A stretch of DNA of 64,000 bases from Doris montereyensis (GCA_037039925.1 JAXRKP010000622.1:22501-86500), one strand, 5' to 3'; shown: positions 35,445 to 48,619, counted from the stretch's first letter. Translations and numbers: made by a program. The notes: a model not told the origin generated them from the letters alone.

Positions 35445-35930
35445 TTAGCAAAAGTTGTCTGAGGCTGCGGACCCTGATGACGTTGGAGTACCGACTTTGT
35501 CGAACATTTTGCAACTTTGCTTTACATTTACTTCACTACTTTCAGTCGGCGAATGAACATTTTCCAATTGACGTGCAGACACGGAGAGTTTCTTAATTTT
35601 CTCCTCATTGTTGTCACATTTAAAAGCAGCACTTTCCTTGTCAGCATCCTTTTTAGATTTTGAACCATAGTCGTACCTCACATAAGAATAGAGTGAATCC
35701 ACAAAGAGAGAAATCCCATTATCATATAAAACACGGTATTGCAAAGGTATAAAGAAAAAATTGATAAATTGAGCTGGGGGCCATACAACAAATTCAACTG
35801 ACAACAAACCCAGGGTTTTCTCTCGAACTTCTTGCTTGAACTCTTCCCAATTCTGACCTTCCAAAATTCCGGTGGTTATCAAGAACAGAGCAACGTAGAT
35901 AGGAGAGCACACAAACTGATCCAATGCTAG
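35445..35930 (-). CDS. MPV17L2: MPV17L2-like protein, C-terminal exon
   Basis: Acceptor GTCAATTTCAG, phase 0; 161 codons to a TAA at 35,447-35,445. LALDQFVCSPIYVALF, the EGQNWEEF loop and WPPAQFINFFFIPLQYRVLY are the signature of the Mpv17/PMP22 family of four-pass inner-organelle membrane proteins. The best overall resemblance, with the upstream exon, is to MPV17L2, known in mammals as a mitochondrial inner-membrane protein associated with mitoribosome assembly. The last ~75 residues (KSKKDADKES..., Ser/Lys/Glu-rich) extend beyond the family core, are probably disordered, and have no match I recognise. The frame is intact and the gene looks functional. Confidence 0.9.
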   Translation of the reverse strand, partial: LALDQFVCSPIYVALFLITTGILEGQNWEEFKQEVREKTLGLLSVEFVVWPPAQFINFFFIPLQYRVLYDNGISLFVDSLYSYVRYDYGSKSKKDADKESAAFKCDNNEEKIKKLSVSARQLENVHSPTESSEVNVKQSCKMFDKVGTPTSSGSAASDNFC

Positions 35931-36044
35931 CTGAAATTGACAAGATATAATAAAATACACATGATGTTAAAACCTCATCGAATATACACTGGCATTCATC
36001 AGCGAGAATTTATTTCATTCACACAGAAACGTATATAAGGGGGT

Positions 36045-36560
36045 GTGGAGGGTAGGGGGAGGGGGCAACCTGGATTGACGAGTTTGGGACGAAAATGTTA
36101 ATTTTTTGTTCTTTATATATTCAGGTGGAACGATTATTTATCTACAAGTTTATGTCAGAAAAATATCCATATCACGTATAATTTTTTGTTACACAATATT
36201 TTGATGGATAGGTAAAAACAGTCAAAATTTTGAAGTAAATTACACAAACACTGACTGAAGATGATGGCACTGAAAACTTGTGTAACAGGCCAGCTATCTT
36301 CGCACAACGCCACATTTGGTGATATGGTCTCTCGACACGCCCCCTCACCGAAGAAGCCTAGTATTGAGTGATGTAAGAGGTAGAGGTAAAATATACTGGT
36401 GATGAGCTTGGAAACAACAAGTATAGGAATAGAGGACTAAAAGAAAAATCTTGTCATTATGACGTCTGTTTTCACAATAGTTCACATATCTGAACCTAGA
36501 TTTACAATCCTCCTTACATTAGTAACAATGCCACAGACTGAAAAGAGTAAAGGATCCTTG
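36045..36560 (+). repeat. Partial copy of the poly-G TIR element
   Basis: Parallels 26,514-27,010 for about 500 bp (GAACGATTATTTATCTACAA, CACAATATTTTG, AACCTAGATTTACAATCC). The right half is missing. It lies in the MPV17L2-like intron. Confidence 0.7.
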
Positions 36561-36639
36561 TCAAGGATTGACTCAAGCATTACAGGAACTTAACTGTTTT
36601 CTGAAACGAAAACACTAGTTCATACATATTTCTAAACAC

Positions 36640-36848
36640 AGAACCTAGATTTTTTCAACGCAACAATGAATATCCTCAACAAGAAATCATCACCAGCAAA
36701 ATTCATCAACCCACATACCCGGACCAACATTTACAAACACAGCTTTTTCCCTCAAACCATCTGCGAGTGGAATGCCCTGCCAAATAGAGTCATCAACAGC
36801 TTATCTGTTGACCAATTTAAACGTGTGCTTGGACGTGAAAATGTGTGA
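36640..36848 (+). pseudogene. LINE C-terminal remnant (SFFP...WN-LP)
   Basis: The plus frame encodes TNIYKHSFFPQTICEWNALP and SLSVDQFKRVL, a well-known C-terminal tail of many non-LTR retrotransposon polyproteins. Nothing upstream encodes the rest. Confidence 0.7.
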
Positions 36849-37105
36849 ACATGAACTGTGAAGTGTAACACTATATTCGCATTCATGGGCAAAATGCCTT
36901 TTGCGAATTATCAATTTGATTCTGATACCCAAAATTGGACACATCTATTGAACTATTGGATAGAGCAGTTCCATCCCTTTTTATGATACCATAGAAAAAG
37001 CTCAGTATTGATGCTTTCATATTATACGATATTGTTTTAGAAACCTGGGCAGTGGACAGGTAAGCACCTGTACGGGGAGTAGATGATCCCACCCTCCACG
37101 AGTCT

Positions 37106-37308
37106 CCTGCTGCCTTGCAGACAGGTCTTGGCTAACCAAAGGCTAAGGGAATTAACCCTGAAAGAAAACAACCTGCTGCCTTGCAGGCCAGTCTTGACTG
37201 ACCAAAAGCTAAGGGATTTAACCCTGACAGAAAATAACAACCTGCTGCCTTGCCGGTTGGTTTTGGATCACTAAAGGCTAAGGGAGTTAACCCTGCAGAA
37301 AATAACAA
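37106..37308 (+). repeat. Three tandem 5' units of the LINE
   Basis: Units of 66, 69 and 68 bp each begin CCTGCTGCCTTGC and contain CTAAGGGAATTAACCCTG-type sequence ending in AAAATAACAA. Iterated 5' units in a LINE usually carry its promoter; here that is inference. Confidence 0.9.
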
Positions 37309-37475
37309 GGCCCGGTAGGGGGCCTCAAGGTGGCAGCCCCACCATCTACTTAGGGTACAGTGGGCTAATCTCCTGCTTATCCAAAACAACCTGATTCAAA
37401 GTAATATATACTATGATATACCCTGCTTAAACTTTCGAAGATGACTCTGGAAAACAACACGGACTGTGATTTTTG

Positions 37476-38165
37476 AACATGGAATGTTAGGGCAATTAAT
37501 GGAAAGGACTTAGAATTAGCTGAAGAAATGGAAAAATTCAAAGTAGACATTTTGGCTATTACAAAAACAAAGAAAAAAGGACAAGAAATAGAAAAAGTAG
37601 GACCAAATCATACTTTAATCTTCTCAGGAGTAGATGTCAAAGATAGAGCTAAAGCAGGAGTAGGCCTCCTAATGTATAAAAGGCAAGAAATGCTACTAGA
37701 AAGTTGGAAATTTGTAAGCCCACGGCTATTAGAGGTAAACATTAAACCAAAAGGAAGAGAAATCAAATTATTAATAGCTTATAGACCAAACGAAGATGCC
37801 ACCAAAGAAGAAAAAGATATCTTCGAAAATGATTTACAAATAGCTGCAGAGAATCTCAAACCCAACCAGGAATTAACGGTTTTAGGAGATTTAAACGCTA
37901 GAGTAGGCAACAATGTAGAAACAGCAGAAGGAGTAATAGGTAAAGAAGGAGAGACAACAACATGAAAATAGCCAACACCTTTTTTCCTCATAAAGATATC
38001 CACAAATATACAAGAGTTAATGAAGACAGATGTGAAAAGTCAATGATAGACTACATAATAGTTAGCAGCTCCCTTTTTACAGTACAATGGATGCGAGAGT
38101 AAGCAGAGGAGCTGAAATATTTAGTGATCATCACCTAGTGATAGCCAAAATGAGATTATTAACTG
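37476..38165 (+). pseudogene. LINE APE-type endonuclease domain, frameshifted
   Basis: Landmarks in order: TWNVRAING (strand 1), VDILAITKTK, GVGLLMYKRQ, LLIAYRPNED, LGDLNARVG (the GD-x-NA motif), SMIDYIIVSS and SDHHLVIA (catalytic Asp-His). They lie in at least three frames, and the start is preceded by a stop. The catalytic residues themselves are recognisable. Confidence 0.85.
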
Positions 38166-38554
38166 AAGAAAACAAACAGAAAAGGAAAGAGAAGAAAGCT
38201 ACTAAACTGAAAATAGAAAAACTAAATAAACCAATAGTAAAACAAATGTACCAATCCATGATAAAAGATCTATCAGTGAAGACAAATGGATCTGAAGGAA
38301 AGCACAATAGAAGAAAAGTGGCAAATATATAAAGAAACACTCCTCAGTTGTACTGAAGAGGTCTGTGGTAGGAAACAAATTATAGGAGATAGGAAAAGAA
38401 CAGCATAGTGGAATGAGAATGTCAAGACTAAGATCAAAGAAAAGAAAGATGCCTGGATGAAATACTTGCAAACAAAGAGACCAGAGGATAGCATAGATTA
38501 CATGAGTACAGGAAATATTGCCAAAGAGGAAGTTAGGAAAGCAAAACAGGAACA

Positions 38555-39800
38555 GTGGGAAGAGTTTGGACAAAGATTTCAATAAAGCTGTCAAGGAAAT
38601 CAAAAGCTGTTCTGGGAGCAATGAAGAGCATGAGAAAGACCAAAGCATGCCCAATACGACAAATTAAGAACGCCAAAGAAGAAATAATGAAAGAAGACAG
38701 CGAAATCATGGAAACGTGGAGGAAGTATTTTCAACAATTACATAATCCCTCCAGAACATATGACACAAGGAGTACAGATCAATTATTAAGAGTAACAAGT
38801 AATCGAGATGAGACAGCTGAAGATGTAGATAACTCAATGGAAGAACTTCAAACAGCTACAAGAAAAGTGAAATTAGAAAAAAGCCCCAGGAGCAGATCAA
38901 GTTTATCCAGAAATGATTAAAAACCAAGGGAGAGAGGCAGACAAACCACTGCATGCAATATGTCAAGAAGGATGGAAGTCCAAACAGGTGCCATACGACT
39001 GGAATAAGGGAATGGTAGTACCAATACATAAGAAAGGATTAACTATGGAATGCTCAAACTATAGAGGGATATCACTACTTAGCGTACCAGGAAAAGTGTA
39101 TTCCAGGATTCTGGAAATGAAACTAAGGAAAAGAGTAGAGGATCAGATTGAAGAATACCAGAGTGGATTTAGACCAGGAAGAAATTTACAAGATCACATG
39201 TTTACAATTAGACAAATTATAGAAAAATTCCTTGAGAGAAACATTGACTTGCACCTGTGTTTTATTGACTAAAAAAAGGCATTTGACACTGTGAGGAGGG
39301 ACGAACTATGGCATTCTTTAAAAGAACACAATGTAGAGCAAAATTTAATCGAAGCCATTAAAAGCTTTTACAATAAACCAACATGTGCAGTGAGCTGGAA
39401 ATATATCTGCAGAATTTGATGTAGATATAGGAGTAAGACAGGGATTGTATCCTTTGTCCTCTTTTGTTTATTACATTTATGAATTCAGTCGCAAAGGCAT
39501 CCTCAAAAATGAAGAAAATGAATGTAGGTATGTTGAAGCTCAAACCAGTAAATGTATCAATGCTTTCATTTGCTGATGATTTAGTTCTATTTGGAAAATC
39601 AGAAAGGGACCTCCAGTCAAATATCAACGTAATGAATATTGAATTAAATAAAAGAGGAATGATAGTAAATGCAAAGAAAACCAAAACAATGCTAGTAACT
39701 AGGGAAGCTAAAACACAAAATCTTAAATTAGGCAGGGAGAATTTAGAACAAGTTAAAGCTACAATTACTTAGGAGTAATGATTAACTCAGAGGGAAAATT
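38555..39800 (+). pseudogene. LINE reverse transcriptase, with stops
   Basis: WNKGMVVPIHKKG, CSNYRGISLLSVPGKVYSRI, EYQSGFRPGRNLQDHMF and LCFID, then a stop codon (39,270) exactly before KKAFDTV, which belongs to the palm A motif. LSFADDLVLFGKSERDL (motif C, FADD) follows in another frame. The IxPxxKKG / YRGISLL / FADD order is that of non-LTR reverse transcriptases. Confidence 0.88.
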
Positions 39801-41095
39801 AAGAGAAGAAATCAGCCAGAGAATCCAAAAGGCAAGTGTAATATATAACCATCTAGGAAAGGTATTTGTATACACAAAAATTGTCAACAAAAACCAAGAT
39901 GGCAGTATACAACACAGCTTAATGTCCTACTCTCCTCTATGGCCTGGACCTTAGACAGTAGGGAATACAGTAGAGTGCAGACAGCTGAAATGAAATATCT
40001 AAGAAGAGTAGTAAGGAAAACTAAAAAAGACAAAATCAGAAACACAACAATAAGAGATCAAACCAAAGCAGATAGCATAAAAACTAAGATAGAAATGAAT
40101 CAACTGAGATAGTTTGGGTATGTTAACAGAATGAATGACAATAGAATAGCTAAATCAGTATACAGTGCTAAAATTTAACTTTCACGGAAGGAAACAGAAA
40201 ATGTCAGGATAGGGCAGCCTGGAGAAAGATCATTTCGGGCATCTAAAACCCATACACCGGAAGGTAGAATGGAAGCTGATAAAGAAAGAAAGAAAGTTTT
40301 AGAAACGTTACAGGTCTTACCTTCAACACATCTATTGTACCATAAAAACCAAAATTTTTGTCTAAAGTATAGCAAGTTGATACTCATATTAATCATAACA
40401 AAGTGCACTATCCCAAAAATCTACTTTTGACAAACTATTATGAATATTGGCTGAGATCAGCTGTAAACTACAGGACACATTCCGCACCTCGGTTATAAAA
40501 ATTGTGCCGTCCAACATGTGTATAAGGGACCCGGAGCAGTTGAAACAAGGTCGACAAGAAGTATTTGAGGGCTTCTCAAGAGCGTACCACGTTTCAAAGT
40601 ATTATTATTTTATTTTCTAGATTTAGATGTGAAAAAACATTTAAATAACAGAAAAAAGTTTTAAATGTAATTTTCTCAAAATGTTACTTTTCAGCAGTGA
40701 CTTGCAATCTCCTTTTTAATCACTGTCTGATTATCCTCAATTTTGATTTATAGCATCTATGAAGCAATACACAATTTCTCCAAAGAGCAATTTTGGATAT
40801 CCCTTCAAATCTTTATGTGATTAAATTTGCCTAAAAATTCAATATTTACCAGCTCCCCCCCCCCCCCGACTACCTGACTAGTGGGTTTTTCCAGAAGCGT
40901 TACTGTGATCACTACGTATTTTCCGCACGGATGTCAAGCATTAACTACAGGGATTAAGAGGTTCTAAATGTGGTAATGGATTCATTCATTGATGCATTTA
41001 ATTAAATCACCATCCATAATAATTATGATTATATGTCTATACCTATCTGTCAGTGTCATTTCCCGTCATTAAAGCCATCTGTATGTTATTAATTC

Positions 41096-41096
<1 letters not shown>

Positions 41097-41133
<37 letters not shown>
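41097..41133. repeat. Short (AAT)n microsatellite
   Basis: About 12 AAT units between R4 and the MPV17L2-like upstream exon. No other feature is seen in 40,870-41,800. Confidence 0.95.
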
Positions 41134-41137
<4 letters not shown>

Positions 41138-41803
41138 TATTGACCCAAAGAAGGAAGTTACAATCCTGTACTGACTTCGTGGTTCTTGCATTGTTGAAAG
41201 AGCTTGTTGAAGGAATTTCTTTACTCCCCTTTTATTTAGACATGTCATTACAGAGTGAGCAGGTATGACAAGTGTCATCCTTTAGTCACCCTGTGACACC
41301 CATTAAAGCGCATTCTTCTTAGCTGTTCATTCCACCTTGGTCCACCCGCCACATCACTACGGCCGCTTCACTACAATAGACTTCATCACACCACAACAGC
41401 TTACACTGACCAACATGTGAATAATGTTACACTATTCTGTTGACTGGTGCAGTGTCTACTCATTTACCTTAATTAAAAGTAACCCGGGCCTTCGTGTGGT
41501 ACTATTGTGAAGTTTCCTATATGACATGAATATATTTCAATCAAATCTTTGATTTTTTCTCCATGGACAGAATGTTTTTAGATTAAGCGAGTCTAGATCT
41601 ACATTTGGACTAACCCATTCAAATAAATATATTTTTAAAACATGTTTTCAAAACAAAATTGGGAATAACCGGGAATTTGATCAAACCGAATCGGAAATAA
41701 GCAGGTCAAACTGTATTTGTCTATATCTATTATATTATATATGTAATGTAAATTACAATATTATATGTTATAAACAGACAATAAAAGAGTTTTGAAAGCT
41801 TAC

Positions 41804-42137
41804 CTTTATCCAAACAGCTCTTAAACTTTTTCCAGGGAAAAACTTGTCCAGATAGTGGTACCAATAATGTGTAAAAGGGCCTGAAACTAGCCCCGCTCCA
41901 GCCATCTGTAGCATTCTGGGTCTATCCCATTTCCATGACTTGCTGGAGTCTTGTTTGGACCTTTGATATAGTTGTTGAAATGCATCTCCAAAAACTGAAA
42001 TGCCTACGCTGATGCCAATGTTTGTATATAAAAGGTTACGTTCTGAAAAGAATACTTTGGTCTTTTTCTCAAGACGACTAAGAATGGTCTTATTACAGCT
42101 CTCATTTTGTGGGCGTGGTAAATTGATTGAAGGAATT
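41804..42137 (-). CDS. MPV17L2: MPV17L2-like protein, upstream exon
   Basis: Open frame ending in LRAVWIK at an AAG|GTAAGC donor, phase 0, joining the exon at 35,930 as VWIK-LALDQF. It encodes a short basic lead-in (LEKKTKVFFSERNLLYTN), a first membrane segment (IGISVGISVFGDAFQQ), the family block RMLQMAGAGLVSGPFTHYWY and YLDKFFPG. No in-frame ATG precedes the family core before a stop at 42,152, so a short upstream exon must supply the start. An acceptor CACATCTCTAG at 42,138 is a candidate border. The ~5.9-kb intron holds a LINE and other repeats. Confidence 0.85.
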
Positions 42138-42159
42138 CTAGAGATGTGTTGTCAGGGTG

Positions 42160-44320
42160 TTCTTTCTAAAAACGTTTGAATAACGACTGAGGCTAATAAT
42201 ATTAATATTTATCGTTGTTTGTTAAACTGGTGTAAATCTTGAGTCAGGGTATTCTTGACTTGTTTGCCTCAACATGTTGCTATTGATAAGATATAATCCA
42301 GTTCGTTTACATATTTATAGTTGTAACATGATGATATCCATAACCTGAGCTAGGAAGAAAAATGAAAGCAATTATGATTTTTTAACAAAGATGAAGGTGA
42401 CAGAGGTTATGATGATGTTTCAACCTTATTGAGTACAATTTCTTTTAAGGTCGTAATTTTATCAGATCCCTTCATGGATTTGAATCTAGAGTGCTGTAAC
42501 ATCAACTCTGCTACCTTGGGACCCAAAGTAGAGGTCATGTAGACAGAGGAACCTAATTGTGTGCAAAAATCATCCTATGATTCTAGAAGATCAAAATATA
42601 GTCCATCCTGTGATAAATTGGACCCATTTCTATGAACTGTGACTTTTGATTGGCCAATGCGATGAAATGGCCCAAGTTTCCTTTATTTCACTCTACCATC
42701 AGTGCAGCTATATTCAACAGCAGTACGGTTACCCCAGAGAAAATAAAATACTATCAGCCTTCAGGATGGTGATAGATTTGTCTGGCTGTTTTTCTTCCCA
42801 TAACTACATCTAATGACTTTGCTTACCTTTAGATATCCAGGCCCTTTGTAGGCTTGTACTAGTATTTTTGTTTTGTCACATTATTCATACAACATTTTTA
42901 CAATCCTGTTGACTACAGGAGATGGGATGGTGGAGACATTCAGCAACTTGGAGGAATATTTTTTTATTTGTTGACACGCATGTCATAAAAGTGACTCAAA
43001 ACCTTTCTCAGATTTTCTCGCTGTGATCAAAGAGAGCATGATCAGAATGTCTGTCTGACAGATCATCGTCGACGGCCCAGTATGGGAGGGAACGAATATT
43101 TTTTTATTTGTTGACACGCATGTCATAAAAGTGACAAAAAGAGCTGAGACAGCCAAGACTGCCATTGTCGTGTGCACATAGTTAACACAGATCTAGATGC
43201 CACACACACACACATACACACACACGTGCATGGCAGATTGTGTTACTTGATCGAGGCAAAAACATTATCGAGTTTATTTTTCACATGAATTGACTATTTA
43301 AATGCAACCAATTGAAGACTAACTTGCAAAAACATGCTGCATTTTGGCGGTCAAGCCAGCCGTTCTTGCATTTTGAGGGAGTAATAAGCGTTGTAAAATT
43401 CGGTGACATGAAAACACAGTGCATTATGACGAAACGTGCATTTTGGCGACTGGCAATTTGACGGAGACTACTGTACTATATTCCTTCATCATGTGACATT
43501 TAGGAAGATTATCTTATTTTGTATAAAATCCTTTGCATAGAATCACAGATTTACCTTTTGTAAAATCTATCTAAATCCCTTAGGAACATTTTTCTATAAT
43601 AACAAAAGACAAGAGTCAAGAGAGGACTTCAAAACATTAGATAACAAACATGCCTTGGCCCAAGTAGTCAGTAGGGAAGGCTGCTCAGTGCTGGTCCTCC
43701 ATATTCCTCGATATCACTATAGATCTAGATCTAGGTTTCAACATATATGAGTTATAAATAACATAGAATGTTAGATATCCAAGACAGACACAAGCACAAG
43801 CACTTCTAAGAACAACGACATGAAGAACGAGAATTTGGGCTTTCAGTTTCAACTACTAGATCTAGATCTAGGGGTCAATCTAGGCGAGGCTATGTCACAA
43901 ACTCACCCCAATGTGCACGTCCCAACAAAAGATCTAGATCTAGATTATATATTATGTGTATCTGACTGCAAGTCCATCAAAGATCTATTTACTTGTCCAA
44001 CTAAATTGTATCTTTGTGGAATTAATCATCCCATGGGGTGAAAATTGCACCGGTTTTGCTTTGAATAGTGCTCCTGAAGCTATGTAGCGTACTCTGTAAC
44101 ACACGTAAAGTAGATCAAAGTTGACTGACCCTAATATGACCCATTTTACTTAACCGATATTTCTTACCTAATGTAATTTTTATAATAGGTCCCCTACCTT
44201 CTGTTGACCCTTCATAGCCTAGATCTTTTCACATTCTTTTGTCTTCTTCTTAAAAGGCAATAACTTCTACTATCTAACTAGATTGCTGAATGTTACTACC
44301 GAATTTTGAACAATACGAAT
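42160..44320. other. Region upstream of the MPV17L2-like exon
   Basis: No exon can be supported, though the missing start of the MPV17L2-like gene should lie here or beyond. It holds a direct duplication (TTTGTTGACACGCATGTCAT at about 42,967 and 43,107, with flanks, 140 bp apart), a (CA)n run at 43,201-43,226 and AGATCTAGATCT clusters at 43,715-43,950. Confidence 0.5.
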
Positions 44321-44324
44321 GAGC

Positions 44325-44485
44325 CACAGTGGAGTGAAATCCAAGGCGAAATATGACATTAAGTGACAACTCCATAATAAAGACAGAACAAACACGTGAC
44401 GTTTCGGGTATAACCCTTCGTCAGACAACAAACGAGAAATATTCAGAATCTAGATCTAAGTAATACCTCTGGCATCACACAATGT
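44325..44485 (-). mobile_element. Remnant with hammerhead-like motif, copy 2
   Basis: The minus strand reads AGATTCTGAATATTTCTC, TTGTCTGACGAAGGGTTATA, CCCGAAACGTCACGTG, then TGTTCTGTCTTTATTATGGA and on to GTGGCTC. It matches 6,760-6,860 in order, which shows that the core motif and the GTCTTTATTGGTGGAG block belong to one element, probably Penelope-like. Confidence 0.6.
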
Positions 44486-44651
44486 GATGTCAGAAGAAAA
44501 ACATAAAGGAGAAAGAAAGAAAGAAAAAGACAGTGATGATAAGAAACTTAGCACAGGGGGTGTGAAGAATGAACGAGAGTGGAAGGTTCAGATCTAGAAT
44601 GAAATAAAAAATATGAAAATAAGTAAGTAATAAAAGGTAAGAAGGAGATAG

Positions 44652-44853
<202 letters not shown>

Positions 44854-44911
44854 GAAAAAAGCAGGGAAGAAAGAAAGGGAGAGAGAGGTGTGAGTATGAG
44901 AAACAAGAACG

Positions 44912-45252
44912 AAAAAGAGGATAACTATAAGACTAGATGTATATCTCACTGGGTCTAGAAAGAAGAAATGATTGAGAATGAATGAAAGGAAAGTATCAAT
45001 CAAGGCAGGAATTTACACTAAAAAAGTGCAAAATGTATACAAATTACTTCTAGCTAGTGCTAATTGGCATTTCAGATTTATAAGTCGTTTACTCTGCCCC
45101 TTATTGTATCGATACATTTGTAATTTGTATACATTTCGCACCTTCAGTGTAAATTTTTGCCTTGATTGATACTTCCTTTCATTCCTTCTCTATCATTTCT
45201 TCTTTCTAACCCAGTGAGATATAGATCTATTCTTATGGTTATCCTCTTTTTA
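44912..45252. mobile_element. Foldback element: 135-bp inverted arms
   Basis: The left arm (44,912-45,046) and right arm (45,121-45,252) are reverse complements over nearly their full length with few mismatches: outer AAAAAGAGGATAAC, then TATATCTCACTGGGT, AGAAAGAAGAAATGAT, GTATCAATCAAGGC and inner ATGTATACAAATTA. The 74-bp loop is unique. No coding capacity. Confidence 0.88.
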
Positions 45253-45309
45253 GCAGCGAACAACTATAACGAATCACTGGGCATTGGCCAGTGATAGTGT
45301 GGTTTCTAT

Positions 45310-45312
<3 letters not shown>

Positions 45313-45354
<42 letters not shown>

Positions 45355-45392
45355 TGATGGTAATAATAATGATGATGATGATGATGATGATG

Positions 45393-45427
<35 letters not shown>

Positions 45428-45430
45428 AAC

Positions 45431-45484
<54 letters not shown>
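45313..45484. repeat. (AAT)n-(GAT)n-(AAT)n microsatellite
   Basis: Three adjoining trinucleotide tracts. The sequence from 45,490 to 46,380 shows no recognisable gene apart from a short open frame ending at 46,395 that lacks an ATG start and a known family. Confidence 0.95.
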
Positions 45485-46388
45485 CAATGCGACGGAACAG
45501 GCGACGGGATAACGGTGAGAGTAATAATAATGAGAACCCAATATAGGTCAAAGTGAAGATTTCGAAGACGAGGCGGGTGACAATGGCGACGGACACTTCG
45601 GCTCTGTCTCCAAGTAGGCATGCGTAAATGAGAACTAGCAAAACTTATGTATTTTATTCGTTTGGCTTACAACTTTAAGCCTAATCATTCAGCTTTGTTC
45701 ATGTATATTAACATTTTATGAATTAATATCGAATTAAATACTAATATCAATTAACATTATCAGTTTTTAAATTGTACTTTAAGCTTTTATAAATTCAAAA
45801 ATTCAGAATTTAAAAAGATTGATACATTTCTTTTACCTGTCAGCGTAACCCTAGCGCATCTGCCTAGTCGATAATTGTTGTATATAGATATATCTAGTTA
45901 CAAACATATCACGGCAGTGAGATGGTACTTGTTGCTGTAAAGTCTTATTGTGGATAAATTTATAATAGTTTATAGATCTGTGTGCTCCTAATGATTGCTG
46001 TAATTACTGTGCTTATTGATTTAATGCTGAATGAGGTAGATTTTTTAAAATAGCTTTTAAAAGTTTGAAGCATGAGGATAAGCTACAAATAAAAGATTTA
46101 GGACCTCAACTGAAAACCATTACGTTTTCGTCTTTGAAACCCGTCTACGTATGATATTGCCAAATGGTTGACTATTAGTATTATAAGCGTAGAAACAAAA
46201 AGCGCTTGTTTTGCTTCAATTGTTTATTATTTGGAGGCGATAGCATTTGGTCAAAAAGTGGCAGCGCTTGACGTGAAACATTTGAAAGAAAAGGTTAAGA
46301 AGTATCAATGTAGTTCAACCCATATGGTCAAAGCTGTCAAATACATAACAAATGAATACGGTAACAACATATATCCAAAACGCTATGG

Positions 46389-46438
46389 GACATGATCGAA
46401 GACAACACAGTAAACCTGTGTTCTCTTCGGACATGATC
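46389..46438. other. Perfect-looking hairpin between direct repeats
   Basis: CGAAGACAACACAG (46,397-46,410) pairs with CTGTGTTCTCTTCG (46,416-46,429) with one mismatch and a TAAAC loop. GACATGATC flanks it on both sides (46,389 and 46,430), as a small palindromic insertion with a 9-bp duplication would. Confidence 0.6.
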
Positions 46439-46755
46439 AATTAAATGCTTTAATTGTTTTAAATGCCAGTTTACAAGGGTTTAATATGGAGTATGAATAC
46501 TTTAAACCAAAGAGACATCAATCGATTTGCACCAATGAAGAACAAATGAACTCAATTCCCCTACACATAAAGGAAAAGTACTTGTGACGTCATGTTCGTT
46601 GATTTGTTATTCCTTTTTATTATTGTTTATTAAAGTGTCCCCGCTAACTGTTTAGGGTTAAAATTAAATCCACCCCTGGGGATGTGTGTCTGTAATGATT
46701 TAATTGTATAATTTAGATGTTGTCACGGGCCTTAATTATTTGTAAAGCACTTCTT

Positions 46756-47510
<755 letters not shown>

Positions 47511-47697
47511 TTTTAAATGAAAACGTCCTTCATTCTAAACACTTGACGTTGCACCAATTGACAATGTGACTAATTCATTTTCTGAACATTTCCGAGAGAA
47601 AATAGAGAGTATCAGGAACATCTTTGATAAATCTAAAGATAAAACTCCCTCAAAAACATATGAGCAATTACTCCCTCAATTTTAAAGCTTTTCATAT

Positions 47698-47699
<2 letters not shown>

Positions 47700-47774
<75 letters not shown>

Positions 47775-48025
47775 GAGAGAAACAGACAGACAGACAGAGA
47801 CAGATAGACTGAGAGAGAAAGAGCGAGAGAGAAAAAGAGAGAGAGAGAGAGGGGGGGGGGACATACAGACAGGCATATAAACAGACAGACAGAGAGGAGC
47901 GTGTGTGTAAGTATGTGAGTGATAGAGATCGGAAGAGAGAGATGGAGACAGACAGACAGATAGAGGTAGACAGACAGACAGGCAGACAAAGACAGAGAGA
48001 AAGTCATACGGGCAGACACCCAGAC

Positions 48026-48117
<92 letters not shown>

Positions 48118-48129
48118 AGAGACAGAGAC

Positions 48130-48176
<47 letters not shown>

Positions 48177-48200
48177 GAGGACGAGAGAGAGAGAAGAGGG
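47700..48200. repeat. (TA)n then (AG)n/(CAGA)n microsatellites
   Basis: About 70 bp of TA, then mixed AG and CAGA tracts to 48,200. Confidence 0.97.
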
Positions 48201-48456
48201 AGGGGGAGGAGGGGGAATCAAATTACTGAGATTGGTAGTTTGATTTTAAATACTTTTTCTTCGCAACATTTGCGATTTGATCATGGTGGTTGTTATTGGT
48301 AACAACAATGGTGAAGTTAATGATGAGGATAAAAGGTGCAATAATGATGGTGACGATGATAATGATTGAGGGTGATTGTCGAGATAATGGTAATATTAAG
48401 GATGATGACGATAATGATAACGATCCTTATCTTATTATACACACATTGTATATTAT

Positions 48457-48619
<163 letters not shown>

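Larger units (their letters stand above)
37045..40295 (+). mobile_element. Full-length but dead LINE (family L) in MPV17L2-like intron
   Basis: Bounded by an 11-bp target-site duplication GTTTTAGAAAC (37,034-37,044 and 40,296-40,306). Order: three tandem 5' units (37,106-37,308), GC-rich leader, APE endonuclease (about 37,476-38,160), reverse transcriptase (about 38,900-39,800), basic tail and a short A-rich (GAAA)n 3' end. Multiple stops and frameshifts inactivate it. It is antisense to the host gene. The protein layout fits an APE-type LINE; I cannot fix the clade by eye. Confidence 0.88.
36883..40870 (+). repeat. Dispersed repeat R4, split by LINE insertion
   Basis: R4 sequence at 36,883-37,044 resumes at 40,307 and runs to the C-run at 40,853. 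The intact homologue is 55,925-56,470, where the two parts are contiguous. The boundaries carry an 11-bp duplication, GTTTTAGAAAC. Confidence 0.75.

Noticed and set aside
43820..44041. 73-codon plus-strand open frame
   Set aside because: Its LDLDL stretches come from AGATCTAGATCT palindromes; no splice sites or family match.
46168..46395. 75-codon open frame ending NNIYPKRYGT
   Set aside because: It has no ATG start and no recognised family; composition looks coding-like, but nothing further supports it.
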